DNA of 64,000 nucleotides, taken from positions 220,891 to 284,890 of the forward strand of contig NZ_LMCW01000023.1 in assembly GCF_001424945.1 (NCBI RefSeq). The letters are read 5' to 3'. Made by a program: the position numbers and the translations under genes. This document shows positions 1 to 8,947 of the stretch, piece after piece. The DNA is from Rhizobium sp. Root1203 (GTDB taxonomy: Bacteria > Pseudomonadota > Alphaproteobacteria > Rhizobiales > Rhizobiaceae). Within the stretch, counting starts at the first letter, position 1; each line of letters opens with the position of its first letter. The notes under the pieces were generated by a model. That model made no database searches. It was not told the DNA's origin and was given only the letters and a program-made list of their open reading frames with translations.

Positions 1-1
1 C

Positions 2-1474
2 CTGCGACTTGCTGCCGAGGCCGGATTCAACATGGTCCGTATCGGCGGAACCATGGCTTACGAGACGCCTGAATTCTTCGAGCTCTGCGACGAGCTGGGA
101 CTGCTTGTCTGGCAGGACTTCATGTTCGCCAATTTCGACTACCCGAAGAACGACAAGACGTTTACGGCGCACGTCCATGCGGAGGTCGAAGAGTTTCTGC
201 ACGGCGTCCAGGGCTCTCCTTCGCTTGCAGTACTGTGTGGCGGCAGCGAGATCTATCAGCAGGCCGCCATGCTCGGCTTGCCCGGTGAATTCTGGACCGG
301 GCCGATCACCGAGGAGATTATTCCGGCCATTGCGGGTCGCATGAGGCCGGACGTGCCCTACGTGCCGAATTCACCCTCGGGCGGGGCCATGCCCTTTTCT
401 CCGAATGCCGGTGTGACGCACTACTACGGCGTAGGCGCCTACATGCGACCGCTCGCGGACGCGCGTCGGGCCAATGTGCGTTTCGCTGCCGAGAGCCTGG
501 CGTTCGCACAGGTTCCGCAGCAGAAAACCCTGCACCGCCATCTCGATGTGTCGCCAGTGCATAGCCCGCTATGGAAGGCGCGTGTGCCCCGTGACCGCGG
601 CGCTTCCTGGGATTTCGAGGACGTTCGAGATTTTTATCTCAGGGAGCTTTATGATCTCGATCCCGGTCGGTTGCGGTTCGAGAATCGCGAGCTCTACCTC
701 GACATTTCTCGTGCGGTTACCGGCGAGGTTCTGGAAGAGACTTTTGCAGAATGGCGCCGAACCGGATCGAGCTGCAACGGTGCGCTGGTGTGGACGCTTC
801 AGGATCTCCTTCCCGGTCCGGGCTGGGGCGTGATCGATTCGACAGGCGAGCCCAAGCCGGTCTGGTACGCCATGCGGCGTGCCTTTCGCCCGGTTCAGGT
901 GCTTGTGACGGACGAGGGAACGAACGGCCTCGACGTCCATGTCATCAACGAGACCGCGCACAGTCTGCATCTCGATCTCGAAATCGTCTGCTTCAAAAAC
1001 GGCAAGCAACACGTGGTCAGCGGAGGGCGTATCCTGACGCTGGCGCCCAGGGCCAAGGAAAGATTTGCGAGTACCGACCTGTTCGGCGCGTTCTTCGACA
1101 CGACCTATGCATTCCGGTTCGGCCCGCCTTCGCATGACATCGTCGTGGCTCGCCTGCGCTTGCCGGACGGAGGCGCGGTGGTTGCCGACGCATTCCATTT
1201 CCCGCTCGGTCGGTCGAAGGCCTTCCACGATGCCGAGATCCGGATTTCTCTGCAGCGCGAAGAATCGGTATGGTTTGCCGAGCTTGCAACCGACCGGCTA
1301 GCGCAATCCGTGCACTTCAGCCTCGACGGCTTCCGGCCGGACGACGACTGGTTTCATCTCGCCCCGGGTGCTCCCAAACGCGTGCGGCTACATCGGCTGA
1401 CGGACAGAGACGACGACGATGTCCCATCTGGTGAAATCACCAGTCTCGGCGGGTTACGATCGTTTGCTTTCTGA
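2..1474 (+). CDS. Glycoside hydrolase family 2 (beta-mannosidase-like), 5' end outside window
   Basis: This is the C-terminal part of a GH2 exo-glycosidase; the frame is open from base 2, so the start lies upstream. Seen: a TIM-barrel segment with LVWQDFMFA, typical of GH2 beta-mannosidases, then LCGGSE, matching the family WCGNNE strand that carries the acid/base Glu. Further on, RFAAESLAF matches the SEFG strand carrying the nucleophile Glu, and WTLQDLLPGPGWGVID is the usual end of the barrel. About 200 residues of beta-sandwich-like sequence follow. From family knowledge it should remove terminal beta-linked sugars such as mannose; the exact sugar cannot be told. It sits 114 bases before a flippase fusion on the same strand, which suggests a surface-polysaccharide locus. 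Family assignment is firm, substrate is not. Confidence 0.8.
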   Translation: MRLAAEAGFNMVRIGGTMAYETPEFFELCDELGLLVWQDFMFANFDYPKNDKTFTAHVHAEVEEFLHGVQGSPSLAVLCGGSEIYQQAAMLGLPGEFWTGPITEEIIPAIAGRMRPDVPYVPNSPSGGAMPFSPNAGVTHYYGVGAYMRPLADARRANVRFAAESLAFAQVPQQKTLHRHLDVSPVHSPLWKARVPRDRGASWDFEDVRDFYLRELYDLDPGRLRFENRELYLDISRAVTGEVLEETFAEWRRTGSSCNGALVWTLQDLLPGPGWGVIDSTGEPKPVWYAMRRAFRPVQVLVTDEGTNGLDVHVINETAHSLHLDLEIVCFKNGKQHVVSGGRILTLAPRAKERFASTDLFGAFFDTTYAFRFGPPSHDIVVARLRLPDGGAVVADAFHFPLGRSKAFHDAEIRISLQREESVWFAELATDRLAQSVHFSLDGFRPDDDWFHLAPGAPKRVRLHRLTDRDDDDVPSGEITSLGGLRSFAF

Positions 1475-1588
1475 CGACGACGGTCTCGCGATCCGAAGCG
1501 CCGACGCGATCAATTTCGAAAGACTTTCACCGTAGCATGGGCGCCACTGTAGCGTGGCCGGCTCCGAACGGCCTTGAGCGGATACGAC

Positions 1589-4500
1589 ATGTCGAAGGGA
1601 ATTATTGCGAATTCAGTTATGAACGGAGCGGCCGGAATGCTGCTGCTTCTGACTGGATTCATTTCGTCCATCATCACGGCTCGCCTCCTCGGGCCCGAAG
1701 CAAACGGCATCGTCGCTTTTTCGCTCTGGCTTGTTGTCACCGGTGCATCCATTGCGGAACTCGGATCCAGCATCACGCTCTCCAAGACGTTGCCGCAGTT
1801 GCAGGCGGAGGGCTTCGATGCGAAGCGGCGGCGGGGCTTTGCGTCGCTGCTCGTGACGGTCATGCTTTGCTCCACGCTTGTGCTGCTCGGCCTCTATGCG
1901 CTCTTCTTTCTGACGTCGGAGGAGTTGCATTGGGCGGAGACCGCGCCGACCGTTGCGTATGTGACCGCCGCATTGTTCTTCATTCAGGCGATCGGCTCGT
2001 TCGTCAAATTCTATCTGATCGGCGAGCGCCGCCTCGGCGACTTTTTCAAACTGGCGACAGCGGTCTGTGTCCTGCAGCTTGTCGGCGTTGCCGGCGGCGC
2101 GGTCTTATACGGCGTCGAAGGCGTTCTCGTCGGATATCTACTCGGACAGTTGGTGTTCTTCGTCGCGACCCTGCCCATTCTTTTCACGCGTCGGGATCGA
2201 TGCGGGATACCTTTGAAGCATCTTGCAGCGTCGTCGGCGGTCCTTTCGGCGCAGTTCGTTATCGATTCGATATTTCTGAACAGGCTAGAAATCCTCTTTC
2301 TCCAGCAGTTCTGGTCCGTGGAAATGGTCGGCTACTATGCGGTTGGCCTTTCCATCGCCAACATCGCCCTGCAACTGCCGATCCAGATGACAGGCAGCCT
2401 GCTGCCCTATTACTCCGAGCGGCGCCACAACAGCGACGACCGAACGCTGCCTGTCGAAGTGTTCTCGGCCGTGACGCGCAGCATGGCCTATATCATCCTG
2501 CCGATGAGCCTTGGGCTTGCGGCGATTTCCGGCGAACTGGTGCGCGCGGTTTTCGGCGAAGCGTTCAGCCGAAGCGGCACAGTCGTGGCACTGCTGGCGC
2601 TTGCGGCACCGGCCTACACCTTCATGCAGACGCTGAGCCTGTACCTCTTGTCCATGGACCGGGCACGCGATCGCCTGCGTGTCAGCGTGGTGGCGGGACT
2701 TGCGATGACGGTCGGCTGCCTGGCGGTCGTCCCGTTCTTTGCGGCCGAGGGAGCCGCTCTTGTTCGCATCGGCGTGTTTGTCCTGATGTGCGTGATCATG
2801 GTGAGGCAGACCGGTTTCGGCAAGCAGTTGTCGGGATTGTACGTCAATATTTCGAAAACGTCAGCCGCGGCTGCGTTTTGTGCGTGTATCGCGATTGCAA
2901 CTTTACATTTTATAAATGGTTCTATTGGACTTTTGCTCGCTATTGCGGCCGGGGGGGCCGGCTATGTCATTGCACTTAAAATCCTCAACGCGATTCCGCG
3001 TGAGGATGCCGAGGTTATGTTGTCTATCGTTGGGAAAATGCCAGCAGCTTTGCGGGGACCTGCCAAAAAGGCAGTTGAATTTGTAGCACCGTCGCGTCCT
3101 GAAAAGGCGGATGAGAATGCACCGTCGGCGGATCCGGCGGATGGCGCCGGACGGGATGCGGCATTGCCTCTTGCGTTCGATGGAACAATCGGCCTCTTCA
3201 AGCCTGAGAGCGAAGATGTACCCAAGCGGTCTACGGCCGTCCTTTTCGTCAATCCGTGGGGCTTTGAGGAAATGTGCGGCCGGAAGTTCTTCCGCGTCGC
3301 GGCTGAGCATTTCGCCGACGTCGGCGTGCCGAGCCTTCGGTTCGACTATCCCGGCACAGGCGACGCGTTGGATCTCGGTGGCGTGCCTGCGACCCTTGCG
3401 ATCTGGGAGAATTCAATCCGCAACGCGGCGGAGAAGCTCAAGAAGCTGAGCGGATGCAGCCGGGTGGTGCTTGTCGCCCAGGGGCTCGGTGCGACGCTGG
3501 TTCAGCGTGCAGGCGCAACGATCGAAGGCGTGGACACCATTGTCATGCTTGGGCCTGTCCTCAGTGGTCGCGCCTATCTGCGCGAACTGAGCGCGTGGTC
3601 CAAGTTCATCAACCTTCATCTCGGATTGGGCGCGGACGAGCTTCCAAAGGGCCAGCATGTGATTGCGGGTCTCGTCATGCCGGACGGTATCGCGACGGAG
3701 CTCTCGAAGCTGAACATCACCGCGCCGGAAAGCATCGCCGCACCGCGCTACCTCATTCTTGAACGGCCGGTCCGCGTAGACGATACGACATTTGCTGACG
3801 GCCTGCGGACGCTTGGTGCCGATGTGGAGCAGCGCGCCTTCGAGGGCTACGACGAGCTTGTGATCGATCCGTTGTTCGCCAGGACGCCCATGGCGACTGT
3901 GAATTATCTGGCCGACTGGCTGGAAGCGAATACGTCCGTGGATCATCTCGCCGCGCCCTCGGTCAAGGATCTCGAGCCGCAATCCATCGCCGGCGACGGG
4001 TTTGAAGATGTCCCTGTGCGTTTCGGCGAGTTCAACCATCTGGTCGGCGTGGTCAGCCGGCCACTGGGCACGCCTACCGGTAACGCCGTTCTCTTTCTGT
4101 CGACGGCTTATGACCGTCATTCCGGCTGGGGACGGACGGTCGTCGATATGGCGCGCGATCTGGCGCGTCACGGGGTCGTCTCGCTTCGTTTCGATTCTGC
4201 CAACGTGGGGGACAGCCCGCCGCGCCCGGATGCGCCGGCACAGATCCTCTATTCGCCGACGCAGAGCGAGGATGTACGCTCCGCCACCGATCTTCTGGAT
4301 GGCCTGGCGGCCGGGCCACTCATGGTCGCGGGGCGCTGCAGTGGTGGCTACCTCGCAATTCGCGCGGCTGTTGCCGATGAGCGCCTGAAAGCCGCGGTGT
4401 CGATCAATCCTTTCGTCTACTACTGGGATCCGAACCAAGCGGTCGAAAAGAAGCACGTCGTATCCGTTCCGCGCAGCTTTGAAGATTACGGTCAGCGCAT

Positions 4501-4888
4501 CGCAAGCGCCGATACGTTCAAGCGACTGCTACGCGGCGAAGTGGACGTCAAGGCCGCCGTGAGGAACGTCTCGATCGCCTTTGCCCGACGTATGTCGGTC
4601 CGGATCGCGCCATTGCTGGAATACCTGCCGAGCCGGCGCCATACCGCTCTCGAGGTCAAGAAATCCTTTCTCACCGTCGGCAAGCGGAATGTGCCGGTGA
4701 CACTCATTTATAGCGAGGGCGACGTCGGGCTGGAACACATGTATTTCCACTTTGGCCCCGGCGGGCGCAAGTTTTCGCGCTATCCGAACGTGCGGCTGGT
4801 GATGTTGCCGAATGCCGATCACAATCTGACGCCGCCTGAATCGCGAAAGACGGTATTTGCGGAGATTGTCCGCCTCGCCAAGGCCTGA
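1589..4888 (+). CDS. Wzx-type flippase fused to two alpha/beta-hydrolase domains
   Basis: A single uninterrupted frame of 1099 residues. Residues 1-470 are a polytopic membrane domain like polysaccharide flippases (MOP/Wzx): ARLLGPEANGIVAFSLW near the N-terminus and a dozen or more hydrophobic helices. A polar linker (about 480-545) follows, then two alpha/beta-hydrolase domains (about 550-800 and 825-1099). In the first, the nucleophile elbow reads AQGLG, so the Ser is Gly632, and no catalytic His is obvious; it looks inactive. In the second, the elbow is GRCSG with Cys917, and Asp1045 and His1078 are placed to complete a triad. Start: ATG 1589 is preferred; an in-frame TTG at 1574 would add five residues. 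The ORF ends stop-to-stop against the convergent glycosyltransferase. Inferred role: export of a lipid-linked glycan coupled to acyl editing or binding. The domain order is unusual and the function is unproven. Confidence 0.8.
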   Translation: MSKGIIANSVMNGAAGMLLLLTGFISSIITARLLGPEANGIVAFSLWLVVTGASIAELGSSITLSKTLPQLQAEGFDAKRRRGFASLLVTVMLCSTLVLLGLYALFFLTSEELHWAETAPTVAYVTAALFFIQAIGSFVKFYLIGERRLGDFFKLATAVCVLQLVGVAGGAVLYGVEGVLVGYLLGQLVFFVATLPILFTRRDRCGIPLKHLAASSAVLSAQFVIDSIFLNRLEILFLQQFWSVEMVGYYAVGLSIANIALQLPIQMTGSLLPYYSERRHNSDDRTLPVEVFSAVTRSMAYIILPMSLGLAAISGELVRAVFGEAFSRSGTVVALLALAAPAYTFMQTLSLYLLSMDRARDRLRVSVVAGLAMTVGCLAVVPFFAAEGAALVRIGVFVLMCVIMVRQTGFGKQLSGLYVNISKTSAAAAFCACIAIATLHFINGSIGLLLAIAAGGAGYVIALKILNAIPREDAEVMLSIVGKMPAALRGPAKKAVEFVAPSRPEKADENAPSADPADGAGRDAALPLAFDGTIGLFKPESEDVPKRSTAVLFVNPWGFEEMCGRKFFRVAAEHFADVGVPSLRFDYPGTGDALDLGGVPATLAIWENSIRNAAEKLKKLSGCSRVVLVAQGLGATLVQRAGATIEGVDTIVMLGPVLSGRAYLRELSAWSKFINLHLGLGADELPKGQHVIAGLVMPDGIATELSKLNITAPESIAAPRYLILERPVRVDDTTFADGLRTLGADVEQRAFEGYDELVIDPLFARTPMATVNYLADWLEANTSVDHLAAPSVKDLEPQSIAGDGFEDVPVRFGEFNHLVGVVSRPLGTPTGNAVLFLSTAYDRHSGWGRTVVDMARDLARHGVVSLRFDSANVGDSPPRPDAPAQILYSPTQSEDVRSATDLLDGLAAGPLMVAGRCSGGYLAIRAAVADERLKAAVSINPFVYYWDPNQAVEKKHVVSVPRSFEDYGQRIASADTFKRLLRGEVDVKAAVRNVSIAFARRMSVRIAPLLEYLPSRRHTALEVKKSFLTVGKRNVPVTLIYSEGDVGLEHMYFHFGPGGRKFSRYPNVRLVMLPNADHNLTPPESRKTVFAEIVRLAKA

Positions 4889-6055
4889 TCAGGCGCCGAT
4901 CAGCTGCTTGTAGACCGTAATATAGCGCTCGGCGACGACATCCCAGGAATAGGCGCGGGCGTCGGCGAGAAGCTGCGCCCTGATGTCGGGACCTCGCGAC
5001 TGGAGGCGGTCGAAGGCGGTCTCGATCGCCTGGGCGGCTGCAGCCTTATCCGAGAAATCGGCAAGAAGAAGCGCCTCATGGCGCGCGCCCAGCGTCCCGA
5101 AAGCCTCGTTGCCGTTCAAAACAGGGAGCAGCCCTGCGCTCATCGCTTCCAATGCAACGAGCCCGAAGCCCTCGTAGGCCGAAGCGGAGGCGAATATCGA
5201 TGCCTGCTCGATGATACTGCGGATTTTGTCGTTGTCCGGCGAGACATGGATCGTGACGGCGTCAGCGATGTTCAGCCTGGCGACGTGATCGGCAAGGTCC
5301 TGGCGACTGAGATCGGACTCGACACCAACGAGGTCGAGATGCCAGTCGGGGTCGCGTGCATTTAGCGCAGCAAGTGTCTCGATCAGATTGTCGAGACGCT
5401 TGTTGACCGAAAACCGGCCAATGGTGACGATCCGGCGTTTGGCTATCCGCGATGCGCTGTCGGCAAATTTGCCGATATCTGCGCCGTTCTCGATGACCAT
5501 GCTGCGGCTCGGAGCGATCTGCGAAAATTGCCGAAGGTCGGACACGCTGCATCCGATCACCTTGTCGTAAGCCATTGCCGAGAAGCGGGTCATGGTCTGA
5601 AACCAAACCCTCTTCAACGCCGCGTGCTTCTCCGTGTGGAAGAAGCCGCCGTGCGTCGTCACCACCATCGGCTTTCGGTGCAGAAAGCGGCCCCAGGCGA
5701 GTGCATCGTAAAAGAAATCGATGGCATGAACGTGGATGAGGTCGGCATCGCCCAGATGCCGGAAAACCTGCGGGGCGATCGGATAGCGCGTGCTGCCCGA
5801 CCAGGGAATACGGACGACTTCGATGCCACCGACGTATTCGCGATGGGGCAGCTTTTTGCCGCGCGATGTGAACAGCGAATCAAGCGTGACCACGCGAACG
5901 CGATACCCTCGGTCGATCGTCTGGCGCGCAAGATTGGCTGCGACATCTTCGAGGCCGCCGCGGTTAGGTAGAAACTGGCGTATGACATGAACGATCAGCG
6001 GCGGAGTACCTGCCGACGGTTCTGCGTCGTGGGCGTAGGTTTCGGCAGCGGACAT
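4889..6055 (-). CDS. GT4-family glycosyltransferase (group 1)
   Basis: A 388-residue retaining GT-B enzyme that would transfer a sugar from a nucleotide sugar to a growing glycan on the cytoplasmic side. Seen: an N-terminal Rossmann half beginning IVHVIRQFLPNRGGLEDVA, the glycine-rich acceptor-side loop of GT4 enzymes; the interdomain strand RRIVTIGRFSVNKRLDNLI; and the EX7E motif EGFGLVALE (Glu295, Glu303) that contacts the donor. Length is normal for the family and the start is ATG. Its stop codon directly abuts that of the convergent flippase fusion. Together with the GH2 gene this marks a surface-polysaccharide locus that continues to the left of the window. Donor and acceptor sugars are not predictable. 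Confidence 0.88.
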   Translation of the reverse strand: MSAAETYAHDAEPSAGTPPLIVHVIRQFLPNRGGLEDVAANLARQTIDRGYRVRVVTLDSLFTSRGKKLPHREYVGGIEVVRIPWSGSTRYPIAPQVFRHLGDADLIHVHAIDFFYDALAWGRFLHRKPMVVTTHGGFFHTEKHAALKRVWFQTMTRFSAMAYDKVIGCSVSDLRQFSQIAPSRSMVIENGADIGKFADSASRIAKRRIVTIGRFSVNKRLDNLIETLAALNARDPDWHLDLVGVESDLSRQDLADHVARLNIADAVTIHVSPDNDKIRSIIEQASIFASASAYEGFGLVALEAMSAGLLPVLNGNEAFGTLGARHEALLLADFSDKAAAAQAIETAFDRLQSRGPDIRAQLLADARAYSWDVVAERYITVYKQLIGA

Positions 6056-6194
6056 GATTCACCTGTGAGCCGCGCCTCGGCGGCCGGAGCTACGATTGCA
6101 GCAACAAGACCGCCGCCAGCGTTAAGGCCGCGTTTAAATGCCGTAGCGGCTGGACTTTTGTCTATCGGGAGAGTTAACCGACGGTGACCGACGG

Positions 6195-6431
6195 TCAGAA
6201 CGCCTTGAACGTCAAGGTAGTCAGCGAACGGACAATGCCCGGAATATTGGCAATGTTATCGTTGACGAATTTTCCTATGTCCTGACCTTCTTCTATATAC
6301 ACCTTGAGGAGGAGGTCGTAGTCGCCGCTCGTCGAATAGAGTTCCGAGACGCGTTCCGTCTGGTAGATCGCGTCGGCGACCTCGTAAGTCTTGCCGGGGG
6401 CGCATTGGAGCTGGACGAAAATCGGCTTCAT
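6195..6431 (-). CDS. Stand-alone Lrp/AsnC ligand-binding (RAM) domain protein
   Basis: A 78-residue protein consisting only of the effector-binding/oligomerisation domain of Lrp/AsnC regulators. Seen: the beta-alpha-beta pattern starting KPIFVQLQCAPGK, the central TSGDYDLLLKV strand-turn-strand with the conserved Gly-Asp-Tyr-Asp, and FVNDNIANIPGI before the last strand. No helix-turn-helix is encoded before it. ATG at 6431 is chosen because AGGAAA lies 6 bases upstream; an ATG at 6446 would add five residues. It lies 21 bases downstream of a LysR gene on the same strand, next to a pipecolate/lysine catabolic module. RAM-only proteins form ring oligomers and bind amino acids; a role as amino-acid sensor or partner of a full Lrp is inference. 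Confidence 0.85.
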   Translation of the reverse strand: MKPIFVQLQCAPGKTYEVADAIYQTERVSELYSTSGDYDLLLKVYIEEGQDIGKFVNDNIANIPGIVRSLTTLTFKAF

Positions 6432-6452
6432 GGAAGTTTCCTGCATTGAATT

Positions 6453-7403
6453 CTACTTGGTTTGCATAATGCTCGAAAGCACTGTGCCGGCGCAAGCCGT
6501 TCCGCCATCCCGAGAGGCTTCTCGAACGATCCAATCGCGAAACGCCATCAGGGGTGCGTAATCCGCGCGCTCGGGCGGATAGGCGAGGTAGTAGCGTCCG
6601 CTGCTCTCCATTTCGCGACCGACAGCTGCGACGAGGTCGCCTCGCTTCAGTTCGTCCTGGATGAGGAACGTCGGGAGCAATGCGACGCCCAGGCCAGCCG
6701 TCGCCGCTTGTGCCGCCGTTGCAAACTGGTCGAAGAGCATGCCGTGCACGTTCTGAAACGCCACGTCGTTGCCGGCAAACCACTGCTCCCAGGCGTCCGC
6801 CCGTGTGTTGAGGTGCAGGAGGGGAACGCCGAGCAGATCGGGCGCCTCCTTGATCGCATAGCAATCGCGAAACTCCGGACTGCAAGCCGGCACCGTTTTT
6901 TCGGACATCAGGAATGCCAGCTCCGCACCCGGCCAGTGGGGGTGACCGAAGTGGATCGCGGCATCGATCGAATCGAGGCGAAAGTCGAACGACGACAAAC
7001 GCGTGGCCAGATTGATGGTGACGCCGGGGTTTGCGGCAAGAAACCGTCCGAGACGCGGCGCGAGCCAGCGTGTACCGAATGTCGGCAGGATCGCAAGATT
7101 GAGGGTGCCGCCATGCGGGTTGGCACGGAGATTGAGCGATGCGTTCGAAATTCGCCGCAGCGCCTCGCGGATCTCGCGCGCATAGCTGTCACCTGCAACG
7201 GTCAGGCGCACCGTCTGGCGTTCACGGATGAAAAGCTCCACGCCGACCTGCTCTTCCAGCGCCTTGATTTGCCGGCTGACGGCACTTTGAGTCAGATCGA
7301 GTTCGCGCGCAGCCGCGGTGACGGTCCCCGTGCGAGCGACGGCCTCGAACGCTGCCAGCAATGAAGTCGAAGGTAAAAATCGCCGTGATCGCAGCATGAT
7401 CAT
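6453..7403 (-). CDS. LysR-family transcriptional regulator (GcvA-like)
   Basis: 316 residues with the standard LysR layout. The N-terminal winged helix-turn-helix (about 10-65) contains VTAAARELDLTQSAVSRQIKALEEQVGVELF, broken here only by line of text, and is followed by a periplasmic-binding-protein-like effector domain (about 95-300) with LNLAILPTFGTRWLAPRL, typical of the GcvA/AmpR branch. It is transcribed divergently from the FAD oxidase gene at 7639 across 235 bases, the usual arrangement when a LysR protein controls the neighbouring operon. It probably controls the oxidase/dehydrogenase pair in response to lysine, pipecolate or a related amino acid. That link is from position only. Confidence 0.9.
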   Translation of the reverse strand: MIMLRSRRFLPSTSLLAAFEAVARTGTVTAAARELDLTQSAVSRQIKALEEQVGVELFIRERQTVRLTVAGDSYAREIREALRRISNASLNLRANPHGGTLNLAILPTFGTRWLAPRLGRFLAANPGVTINLATRLSSFDFRLDSIDAAIHFGHPHWPGAELAFLMSEKTVPACSPEFRDCYAIKEAPDLLGVPLLHLNTRADAWEQWFAGNDVAFQNVHGMLFDQFATAAQAATAGLGVALLPTFLIQDELKRGDLVAAVGREMESSGRYYLAYPPERADYAPLMAFRDWIVREASRDGGTACAGTVLSSIMQTK

Positions 7404-7638
7404 TCCATGGGAGAATGAGCTATTTCCGAAAAGTCGATATTTATGGCTTTTATGGCCTTGTAAAGAACTTCATTAATCGAAATCGGAATGAATGGGGAGT
7501 TCTCCCATGCCAGTAGGCTTCGTTTGCCCTTGGTGCCACGGTCGAGCATGCCTGCAGCTGAGGCCGGTTGCCTGACTGGTTTCGCGAATGATCGGGCAGC
7601 GGTAGAATGCTGCAACCTTAAACGGATGGATTTGATCG

Positions 7639-8922
7639 ATGCTGAACGATCCGCGCTCGCACGGGCTTTGGGAAAAAACCGCTCCGCCGCCGCCGGCGAC
7701 CTCTTCTCTGGAAGGGGACGTCAGTGCCGATGTGGTGGTGGTGGGCGGCGGTTATACGGGGCTTTCGTCAAGCCTTCATCTGGCGGAGGCCGGATCGCGG
7801 GTCGTATTGCTCGAGGCAAAGGAGATCGGGTTCGGGGGAGCAGGGCGCAATGTCGGGCTGATCAATGCCGGCATGTGGGTCATGCCAAACGATTTGCCGG
7901 GTGTCCTAGGCCCGGTCCACGGCGAACGCCTTCTCGACATGTTGGGCAATGCGCCGAAGCTGGTGATGGAACTGATCGACAAGCACGGCATCGCCTGTGA
8001 GCTTGAGCGCAACGGGACGCTCCATGTCGCCGTAGGCGCCGATGGTCTCAAGGAAATCGAAGACCGGACTAAGCAATGGGCGGCGCTTGGAGCACCGGTG
8101 ATCCTGCTCGATGCTGCGGAAACCGAAAGGCGCGTCGGCAGCAGCGCCTATACCGGGTCGCTGCTCGACATGCGCGCCGGGACTCTGCAACCGCTTGCTT
8201 ATGCCCGGGGACTTGCCGATGCAGCTGTCAAAGCTGGCGTTGCCGTTCACACGTCGAGTCCTGTCGTGGCGACCGAGCGAAGCGGCAATCGCTGGACGGT
8301 CAAAACGGCAACGGGTCAAGTGACTGCCGACTGGATCGTTGTCGCCACCGATGCCTATAGCACGGGCCCATGGGAGAAGGTGCGTGCCGAACAGGTGCAT
8401 TTGCCCTATTTTAATCTGGCGACTACGCCACTCAGCGACAACCTGCGCAAATCAATCCTTACCGGCCGCGAGGGCGTCTGGGATACCAAGGAAATTCTCT
8501 CGTCCTACCGGATGGACAGGGCCGGCCGGCTGGTCTTCGGCAGTGTGGGCGCCCTGCGCAATACCGGGCTTTCTGTCCACAAAGCGTGGGCAAAGCGATC
8601 CCTGAGGAAGCTGTTTCCCCACATCGGCGACGTGGAATTCGAATGCGAATGGTACGGCAATATCGGCATGACCGACAACGCGCTGCCACGCTTTCACAAA
8701 TTTGCGCCTAACGTCGTCGGGTTCTCAGGCTATAATGGCCGCGGAATTGCCCCCGGCACGGTATTCGGCCGCACGCTGGCCCGCCATATCCTGGGCCAGC
8801 TGAGCGAAGCAGATCTGCCGCTGCCGCTGACGGCGCCGGCCGAGCCGCGCTTCCGTGCAGTCAAGGAAATATGGTACGAAGCCGGCGCCCAGGTCGCTCA
8901 CTTCGCCGACGCCCGCTTTTGA
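7639..8922 (+). CDS. FAD-dependent amine/amino-acid oxidase (DAO family), probable L-pipecolate oxidase
   Basis: A 427-residue DAO-family flavoenzyme. Seen: the ADP-binding beta-alpha-beta unit DVVVVGGGYTGLSSSLHLAE (Gly36-Gly38, Gly41) ending at Glu59, the residue that usually binds the ribose; an internal DAO domain; and the C-terminal flavin-contacting stretch GFSGYNGRGIAPGT. The N-terminal HGLWEKTAPPPP is shared with PuuB/OrdL-type amine oxidases. The next gene, 25 bases downstream, is an ALDH7-type dehydrogenase of the AmaB class. In pseudomonads AmaA oxidises L-pipecolate to piperideine-6-carboxylate, which AmaB then oxidises, so pipecolate is the favoured substrate. Gamma-glutamylputrescine or another secondary amine remains possible. 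Start ATG at 7639. Confidence 0.82.
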   Translation: MLNDPRSHGLWEKTAPPPPATSSLEGDVSADVVVVGGGYTGLSSSLHLAEAGSRVVLLEAKEIGFGGAGRNVGLINAGMWVMPNDLPGVLGPVHGERLLDMLGNAPKLVMELIDKHGIACELERNGTLHVAVGADGLKEIEDRTKQWAALGAPVILLDAAETERRVGSSAYTGSLLDMRAGTLQPLAYARGLADAAVKAGVAVHTSSPVVATERSGNRWTVKTATGQVTADWIVVATDAYSTGPWEKVRAEQVHLPYFNLATTPLSDNLRKSILTGREGVWDTKEILSSYRMDRAGRLVFGSVGALRNTGLSVHKAWAKRSLRKLFPHIGDVEFECEWYGNIGMTDNALPRFHKFAPNVVGFSGYNGRGIAPGTVFGRTLARHILGQLSEADLPLPLTAPAEPRFRAVKEIWYEAGAQVAHFADARF

Positions 8923-8947
8923 GAACAACAAGGTTGGAACCACGACA

